Assembly (NCBI GenBank): GCA_900554945.1
Contig: USJN01000031.1
Span: 1-10,546 of the forward strand
Source: an uncultured Coriobacteriaceae bacterium
GTDB taxonomy: Bacteria > Actinomycetota > Coriobacteriia > Coriobacteriales > Eggerthellaceae
Reading direction: 5' to 3'
Length of the DNA stretch: 10,546 nucleotides
In this document: in pieces, positions 7,145-10,546 of the stretch
How positions within the stretch are numbered: position 1 is the first letter of the stretch
Layout of the letters: the number at the start of each line of letters is the position of its first letter
The notes under the pieces: model-generated
What the model was told of the DNA's origin: nothing
Database searches by the model: none
What the model saw: the letters and a program-made list of their open reading frames with translations, nothing else
Position numbers and translations under genes: made by a program

Positions 7145-8167
7145 ATGGATGAGAAAGTGATGCTCGGGCATGGCAGTGGCGGGTCGATGATGAAGCGTAT
7201 CATCGATGAGGTTTTCTACGAGGCCTACGGAAACGACGAGCTTCTGCAGGGGAACGACGCGGCGGTTCTGCCGGCGCCCAAACCTGGCGAGCGGCTGGCC
7301 TTCTCCACCGACAGCTTCGTCGTGACCCCTCAGTTCTTCCCCGGTGGCAACATCGGGCGGCTCGCGATTTGCGGCACGGTGAACGATGTGGCCACTTCAG
7401 GCGCCTGCCCGCTTTATCTGAGCTGCGGTTTCATCCTTGAAGAGGGCTATCCCATGGCTGATTTGAAGCGCATTTGCTCCACGATGGCAGAAACGGCGCG
7501 CGAGGCGGGCGTGCGCTTGGTCACGGGCGATACGAAGGTTGTGAACCGCGGTCACGGCGATGGCGTGTTCATTAACACCGCGGGTGTGGGCGTTGTTCCC
7601 GAGGGGGTGAGCCTGGGCGGTGAGCAGTGCAAGCCGGGCGATAAGGTGCTCGTCAGCGGCACTTTGGGCGACCACGGCATCACCGTCATGAGCTGCCGAG
7701 AGGGCTTAAGCTTCTCGGCAGACCTGCAAAGCGATGCGGCTCCGCTGAACCACCTGATCGCTGAAGTTCTCGCCGCCGCACCCAATACGCGCTGCTTTCG
7801 CGATCCGACACGCGGCGGCTTGGCGTCGACGCTCAACGAGTTCGCTGATCAGGCGCAGGTCGACATCACCATCGAAGAGGACTCCGTGCCTGTGAAGGAC
7901 GCGGTGCGCGGCGCCTGCGAGATGCTCGGCTACGATGTGCTCCAAGTGGCGAACGAGGGCAAGATGGTTTGCGTCGTCCCCGCCGACGAGGCGGATGCCG
8001 CGCTTGGCGCCATGCGAGCGAACAAGTACGGCGTCGATGCGGCCATCATCGGCGAAGTGGGCGAGATGCAGCCCGAGCGCGGGCCGAAGGTTTACCTGCG
8101 CACGGCTTTCGGCGGCAAGCGCATCCTCGACATGCTGGTGGGCGAGCAGCTCCCGCGCATTTGCTAG
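7145..8167 (+). CDS. hypE: Hydrogenase maturation protein HypE (carbamoyl dehydratase)
   Basis: HypE makes the cyanide ligands of [NiFe]-hydrogenase. HypF moves a carbamoyl group to the C-terminal Cys of HypE, which is dehydrated with ATP to a thiocyanate and passed to the HypC-HypD complex. The 340 residues match the family length. The N-terminal GHGSGG loop, GNDAAV, DSFVVTP, TGDTKVV and DPTRGG (220-225) are the AIR-synthase/PurM-fold ATP-site motifs. The chain ends in PRIC, with the essential terminal Cys340, which separates it from the related SelD, ThiL and PurM. AGGGAG six to ten bases upstream supports the ATG. The gap of 271 bases from the molybdoenzyme suggests its own transcript. Normally hypE sits with hypA-F; here neither side shows another hyp gene or a hydrogenase subunit. 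Confidence 0.95.
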   Translation: MDEKVMLGHGSGGSMMKRIIDEVFYEAYGNDELLQGNDAAVLPAPKPGERLAFSTDSFVVTPQFFPGGNIGRLAICGTVNDVATSGACPLYLSCGFILEEGYPMADLKRICSTMAETAREAGVRLVTGDTKVVNRGHGDGVFINTAGVGVVPEGVSLGGEQCKPGDKVLVSGTLGDHGITVMSCREGLSFSADLQSDAAPLNHLIAEVLAAAPNTRCFRDPTRGGLASTLNEFADQAQVDITIEEDSVPVKDAVRGACEMLGYDVLQVANEGKMVCVVPADEADAALGAMRANKYGVDAAIIGEVGEMQPERGPKVYLRTAFGGKRILDMLVGEQLPRIC

Positions 8168-8170
8168 CAA

Positions 8171-8344
8171 GCCCTTGTTGACAGACTCCCCGCTAGCGAG
8201 CCCCAGCTGCGAGTCCTCGCCAGGGGAATCCCCGTTAGTGAGCCTGCCCTCCAGCGACCCTTGCTAGCGGGCCGCTTCTTCTGAGCCCTTGCCGGCAGAC
8301 TCTCCGCTAGCGAGCCCGTCCTCCGGCGATTCTCAAGCAGCGGG
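8171..8344. repeat. Degenerate direct repeat rich in GCTAGC
   Basis: The segments at 8171-8203 and 8285-8317 are about 33 bases long and differ at only a few positions; both read GCCCTTG...CAGACTC..CCGCTAGCGAGCCC. A third, poorer copy of the core starts at 8226 (GAATCCCCGTTAGTGAGCC). The core begins at 8184, 8226 and 8298, so spacing is uneven. The second and third copies also share a tail of the form CTCC.GCGA...AGCGGG. The palindrome GCTAGC occurs at 8163 (inside the hypE stop), 8192, 8263 and 8306. Uneven spacing and drift rule out a CRISPR array. It may be a decayed local duplication or a chromosomal intergenic repeat family. Confidence 0.55.
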
Positions 8345-8378
8345 ATGGAGCGCTTCATCCCAAAATGGGGAATAATCA

Positions 8379-8404
8379 TCGGACGCGCCGCGAGGCGTGT
8401 CCGA
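8379..8404 (+). terminator. Stem-loop with GCGA tetraloop, possible hypE terminator
   Basis: An 11-bp stem with one G-U pair (TCGGACGCGCC at 8379-8389 with GGCGTGTCCGA at 8394-8404) closes the loop GCGA, a stable GNRA tetraloop. CTTTGCTC follows, a poor T-tract. It lies 211 bases past the hypE stop and upstream of the ferredoxin promoter, so it may end hypE transcription or be part of a small structured RNA. Confidence 0.4.
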
Positions 8405-8472
8405 CTTTGCTCGGGACATTTTGACGTCTTGGCATCAATTCGCGCCGCACCCTGAAAAACGCTTGATTTCCC

Positions 8473-8500
8473 TTGCATTTAACGGCTGCAATGGTATCTT
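8473..8500 (+). promoter_or_regulatory. Promoter for the ferredoxin gene
   Basis: TTGCAT at 8473-8478, a 16-base spacer, and TATCTT at 8495-8500 preceded by TGG (an extended -10). The surrounding bases are noticeably AT-richer than the neighbourhood. Transcription would start near 8507, giving a leader of about 85 bases. The -35 matches consensus only in its TTG. Confidence 0.45.
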
Positions 8501-8591
8501 TTCGGGCAGTAGTTTCCCGAGCGTGCGGTGGTCAGCCGCGAGAGGGCGTCGGGATTCGCTTTCATCTGAATGAGACGAGAAGGAGTTTGAC

Positions 8592-8780
8592 ATGGCTCAC
8601 CCGGTTATTGATGCAGATGAGTGCATCGGCTGCGGCATTTGCGTTGACGCCTGCCCGCAGGAGGTTCTCGAGGTCGTCAACGGCGTTGCGGCTCCCGTGA
8701 ACGAGGACAACTGCATCGCATGCGGCGATTGCGTCGAGGAGTGCCCGATGGGCGCTATCCCCGAGGTTGTCGAGGAATAA
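8592..8780 (+). CDS. 2[4Fe-4S] ferredoxin
   Basis: Small soluble electron carrier of 62 residues, the clostridial-type bacterial ferredoxin. It has two classic cluster motifs: Cys11-x2-Cys14-x2-Cys17-x3-Cys21-Pro and Cys41-x2-Cys44-x2-Cys47-x3-Cys51-Pro. Each cluster takes three cysteines from one motif and the fourth from the other. The chain is strongly acidic, as expected for a low-potential ferredoxin that serves many partners such as pyruvate:ferredoxin oxidoreductase or hydrogenase. AAGGAG six bases before the ATG gives a strong ribosome site. It has its own promoter upstream and a strong hairpin terminator 20 bases after the stop, so it is probably a single-gene, highly expressed transcript. 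A specific link to hypE or the molybdoenzyme is not shown. Confidence 0.95.
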   Translation: MAHPVIDADECIGCGICVDACPQEVLEVVNGVAAPVNEDNCIACGDCVEECPMGAIPEVVEE

Positions 8781-8800
8781 ACCTCGCAGACAAAGCGGGA

Positions 8801-8840
8801 AAAGGCCGGCTATCCAATCGGGCAGCCGGCCTTTCTGTTT
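8801..8840 (+). terminator. Strong hairpin terminator, probably bidirectional
   Basis: A perfect 11-bp stem (AAAGGCCGGCT at 8801-8811 with AGCCGGCCTTT at 8824-8834) closes a 12-base loop and is followed by CTGTTT. The A-rich left arm becomes a T-run on the other strand. It can therefore end both the ferredoxin transcript and pdxST, which converges from the right with its last stop codon at 8855. Confidence 0.85.
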
Positions 8841-8854
8841 ATGGGGCGCCCCGC

Positions 8855-9475
8855 CTACCCGATGAGGCTCACGAACAGCTCGTGAATCCTCAGATCATCG
8901 TCGAGTTCGGGGTGGAAGGCTACGCCGATCTGGTTTTCAGCCCTCACGGCGACGATGCGCTCGTCGACCGTGGCGAGCGGGGTTGCACCCTCGTGGACTT
9001 CGGCGATGTAGGGCGCGCGGATAAACGTCATGGGAACGTCGCCCTCGATGCCCGAAAACGGTGCTTTCGTGTGGAAGCTGCCCAGTTGACGCCCGTAGGC
9101 GTTTCGCCGCACGGTTACGGGCAGCGTGCCGAAAGCGCCCGGCGCGACGTCTCCTCCGACCACTTCCGCCGTAGGGTCGCCCGCGGCAGGAATGCCCTCT
9201 TCGACGGTTTGCGCGAGCAGGATGAGCCCCGCGCAGGTGCCCATGACGGGCATGCCGTCCGCAATGCGGCGGTGCAGCTCGTCGATCATGCCGAGCTCGC
9301 GCAGGAGCTTTGCTTGCACCGTGCTCTCGCCGCCCGGCAGCACAAGCGCGTCGAAAGACTGGCGGACGTCGGGCCCTTGCCGCAGCTCCACGCATTCGCA
9401 TCCCAGCTTCGAAAGCGCACGTTCGTGTTCGATAAACGCCCCCTGAACAGCCAGGACGGCAACTATCTTTCCCAT
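8855..9475 (-). CDS. pdxT: Pyridoxal 5'-phosphate synthase glutaminase subunit PdxT
   Basis: Class I glutaminase that releases ammonia from glutamine and feeds it to PdxS for pyridoxal 5'-phosphate synthesis. The catalytic triad is visible: Cys81 in GTCAGL, and His188 and Glu190 in FHPEL. The oxyanion-side motif PGGEST is at 47-52, and the N-terminal VLAVQGAF is family-typical. The 206 residues are slightly more than the usual 190-200. I placed the start at the ATG at 9475, with GAAAGG about seven bases upstream. A TTG two codons earlier (9481) would sit on top of that ribosome site. It follows pdxS by 41 bases on the same strand, so the two are cotranscribed and made as partners of one complex. 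Confidence 0.95.
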   Translation of the reverse strand: MGKIVAVLAVQGAFIEHERALSKLGCECVELRQGPDVRQSFDALVLPGGESTVQAKLLRELGMIDELHRRIADGMPVMGTCAGLILLAQTVEEGIPAAGDPTAEVVGGDVAPGAFGTLPVTVRRNAYGRQLGSFHTKAPFSGIEGDVPMTFIRAPYIAEVHEGATPLATVDERIVAVRAENQIGVAFHPELDDDLRIHELFVSLIG

Positions 9476-9516
9476 ATGCAAACCTTTCAGGCGATATCGA
9501 CGTTCGAGTGGAGCGC

Positions 9517-10407
9517 TTACTTGCCGCGCTCGGCCATGAGCAGGGCGATCTCGTTCTCGTTGATACCGACCATCGCTTCGCCAAGGTCCTCGGACAGCTC
9601 GGCGATGAGCTTGGCATCGGTGTAGTTCGCCACGGCCTTCACGATCGCCTGCGCGCGCTTGGCGGGGTTGCCTGACTTGAAGATGCCCGATCCCACGAAC
9701 ACGCCCTCGGCGCCGAGCTGCATCATGAGCGCGGCGTCTGCGGGGGTCGCCACGCCGCCAGCGGCGAAGTTCACGACGGGCAGCTTGCCGTTTTCGTGCA
9801 CGTACTTCACCAGGTCAACGGGCACCTGCAGCTGTTTGGCCGCCTCGAACAGCTCGTCTGCGCGCAGGTTCTGGATACGGCGGATCTCGGAGTTCATCAT
9901 GCGCATGTGGCGCACCGCCTGCACGACGTCGCCGGTGCCCGGCTCACCTTTCGTGCGGATCATCGTGGCGCCCTCGGCGATGCGGCGCAGCGCCTCGCCC
10001 AAGTCGCGCGCGCCGCACACGAACGGCACGTTGAACTGGGATTTATCGATGTGATAGGTGTCGTCTGCGGGGGAGAGCACCTCGGATTCGTCGATGTAGT
10101 CGATATCGATGGCCTGCAGCACCTGCGCCTCGACGAAATGCCCGATGCGGCACTTCGCCATGACGGGGATGGAAACGGCCTCTTGGATACCCTTGATCAT
10201 CTTCGGGTCGCTCATGCGGGACACGCCGCCCGCTGCGCGGATGTCGGCGGGGATTCGCTCGAGCGCCATGACGGCGCAGGCTCCGGCCTCCTCGGCGATA
10301 TGCGCCTGCTCGGGCGTGGTGACGTCCATGATGACGCCGCCCTTCAGCATCTGGGCGAGCTGGCGATTCAGGGCAACGCGCTCGGTTGCGGTTTGCGGTT
10401 CTGACAT
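9517..10407 (-). CDS. pdxS: Pyridoxal 5'-phosphate synthase lyase subunit PdxS
   Basis: Synthase core that makes pyridoxal 5'-phosphate from ribose 5-phosphate, glyceraldehyde 3-phosphate and ammonia (the DXP-independent route). It forms a twelve-subunit (beta/alpha)8-barrel assembly decorated with PdxT. The 296 residues match the family. Key residues are present: Asp28 in MDVT, Lys85 in MAKCRIGHF, and Lys153 in RTKGEPGTG, equivalent to Asp24, Lys81 and Lys149 of the Bacillus subtilis enzyme. The ATG at 10407 has AAGGAG six bases upstream. It is the first gene of a pdxS-pdxT operon. The upstream region and the apparent divergent MocR-type gene suggest control by a PLP-sensing regulator, as with PdxR elsewhere in Actinobacteria; that is inference. 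Confidence 0.97.
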   Translation of the reverse strand: MSEPQTATERVALNRQLAQMLKGGVIMDVTTPEQAHIAEEAGACAVMALERIPADIRAAGGVSRMSDPKMIKGIQEAVSIPVMAKCRIGHFVEAQVLQAIDIDYIDESEVLSPADDTYHIDKSQFNVPFVCGARDLGEALRRIAEGATMIRTKGEPGTGDVVQAVRHMRMMNSEIRRIQNLRADELFEAAKQLQVPVDLVKYVHENGKLPVVNFAAGGVATPADAALMMQLGAEGVFVGSGIFKSGNPAKRAQAIVKAVANYTDAKLIAELSEDLGEAMVGINENEIALLMAERGK

Positions 10408-10419
10408 TTCCTACTCCTT

Positions 10420-10436
10420 CTATCGGCATTTGATAG
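10420..10436 (-). promoter_or_regulatory. Small inverted repeat beside the pdxS ribosome site
   Basis: CTATC and GATAG (10420-10424 and 10432-10436) form a 5-bp hairpin with a 7-base loop directly before AAGGAG of pdxS. GGCAT also recurs 15 bases apart (10425 and 10440), each followed within a few bases by ATA. Either could be an operator half or a weak leader structure. Neither is proven. Confidence 0.3.
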
Positions 10437-10442
10437 TTTGGC

Positions 10443-10469
10443 ATCATACGTCGAACTTGAACCTGTTAA
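10443..10469 (-). promoter_or_regulatory. Probable promoter of pdxST
   Basis: Read on the minus strand, TTAACA (10469-10464) matches the -35 consensus at five of six positions, and TATGAT (10448-10443) matches the -10 at five of six. The spacer is 15 bases, shorter than ideal. Transcription would start about 30 bases before the pdxS ATG. The region is clearly AT-richer than the flanking genes. Confidence 0.5.
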
Positions 10470-10521
10470 TATGGTCAAATTGCGAGTAATTAATAAGACC
10501 AGATTGGCGTGATGACAGGAA

Positions 10522-10546
10522 ATGCTGTCCTACGATATGGGCAAGC
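10522..10546 (+). CDS. Partial 5' end of a divergent gene, possibly a MocR/PdxR-type regulator
   Basis: Only eight codons fit before the window ends, reading MLSYDMGK. Many MocR/PdxR-type regulators (a GntR DNA-binding domain fused to an aminotransferase-like domain) begin with a very similar MLTYDM/MLTYS sequence, and PdxR genes are commonly divergent from pdxST. The call rests on those few residues plus position. AGGA lies only one base before the ATG, too close for a normal ribosome site. An alternative in another frame is the ATG at 10512 (MTGNAVLRYG). The gap to pdxS is 114 bases. Confidence 0.45.

Larger units (their letters stand above)
8168..8591 (+). other. Gene-free region between hypE and the ferredoxin gene
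   Basis: These 424 bases hold no believable coding region. The open frames across it are low-complexity and follow the repeat described separately. In order it contains a degenerate CTAG-rich repeat (8171-8344), a stem-loop (8379-8404), a promoter (8473-8500), and a leader of roughly 85 bases for the ferredoxin gene. Within that leader, TCGGG and CCCGA (8502-8520) can pair, as can GCGG and CCGC (8525-8539), which is modest structure. Confidence 0.6.

Noticed and set aside
7145..8167. Reading the gene as selD (selenophosphate synthetase), given the nearby molybdoenzyme
   Set aside because: The C-terminal PRIC and overall pattern are those of HypE. The SelD N-terminal Cys/Sec-Gly-Cys loop is absent, and the molybdoenzyme frame has no internal TGA.
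8171..8344. CRISPR array or repeat-coding small gene
   Set aside because: Only two good copies and one poor copy at uneven spacing, with no spacer-like unique segments. Open frames here are low-complexity and lack ribosome sites.
9476..9481. TTG start for pdxT two codons upstream
   Set aside because: It would be almost on top of the GAAAGG ribosome site. The ATG at 9475 has normal spacing and the usual N-terminal sequence.
8720..9625. 301-codon + strand open frame across the terminator and pdxT
   Set aside because: It runs through a strong terminator hairpin and lies opposite pdxT, which has its full catalytic triad. The product matches nothing I know.

Overview
The window is GC-rich and gene-dense. 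Its make-up suggests an anaerobic actinobacterium of the class Coriobacteriia (Eggerthella/Slackia/Adlercreutzia-like): a Tat-type lipoprotein, a DMSO-reductase-superfamily molybdoenzyme, HypE, a clostridial-type 2[4Fe-4S] ferredoxin and PdxS/PdxT. The taxonomic call is inference from gene content and style, not from a database match.

Bases 1-6873 read as one dense transcription unit on the + strand. It starts with a phosphonate-type (PhnD/PhnC/PhnE) ABC importer: a binding lipoprotein, an ATPase, and one long permease that is two PhnE domains fused head to tail. A 29-base gap leads to a cytoplasmic protein made almost entirely of eight 23-residue leucine-rich repeats. Its last 13 bases overlap the start of an 863-residue cytoplasmic molybdopterin/[4Fe-4S] oxidoreductase. 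No C-P lyase or phosphonatase gene is present. The importer may therefore deliver an anion other than a phosphonate, or the molybdoenzyme may simply be an unrelated neighbour. The arrangement importer, LRR protein, molybdoenzyme is the most interesting unit here.

Bases 7145-8167 carry a stand-alone hypE (hydrogenase maturation) with no other hyp gene in view. A 424-base gene-free stretch follows (8168-8591). It holds a degenerate, CTAG-rich direct repeat, a stem-loop with a GCGA loop, and a promoter for the small ferredoxin gene (8592-8780). A strong hairpin at 8801-8834 serves as a terminator, probably for both converging strands.

On the minus strand, pdxS (10407-9517) and pdxT (9475-8855) form the two-gene operon for DXP-independent pyridoxal 5'-phosphate synthesis. 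The AT-richer region upstream of pdxS holds a likely promoter and possible operator repeats. At the right edge, the first codons of a divergent + strand gene look like a MocR/PdxR-type regulator.
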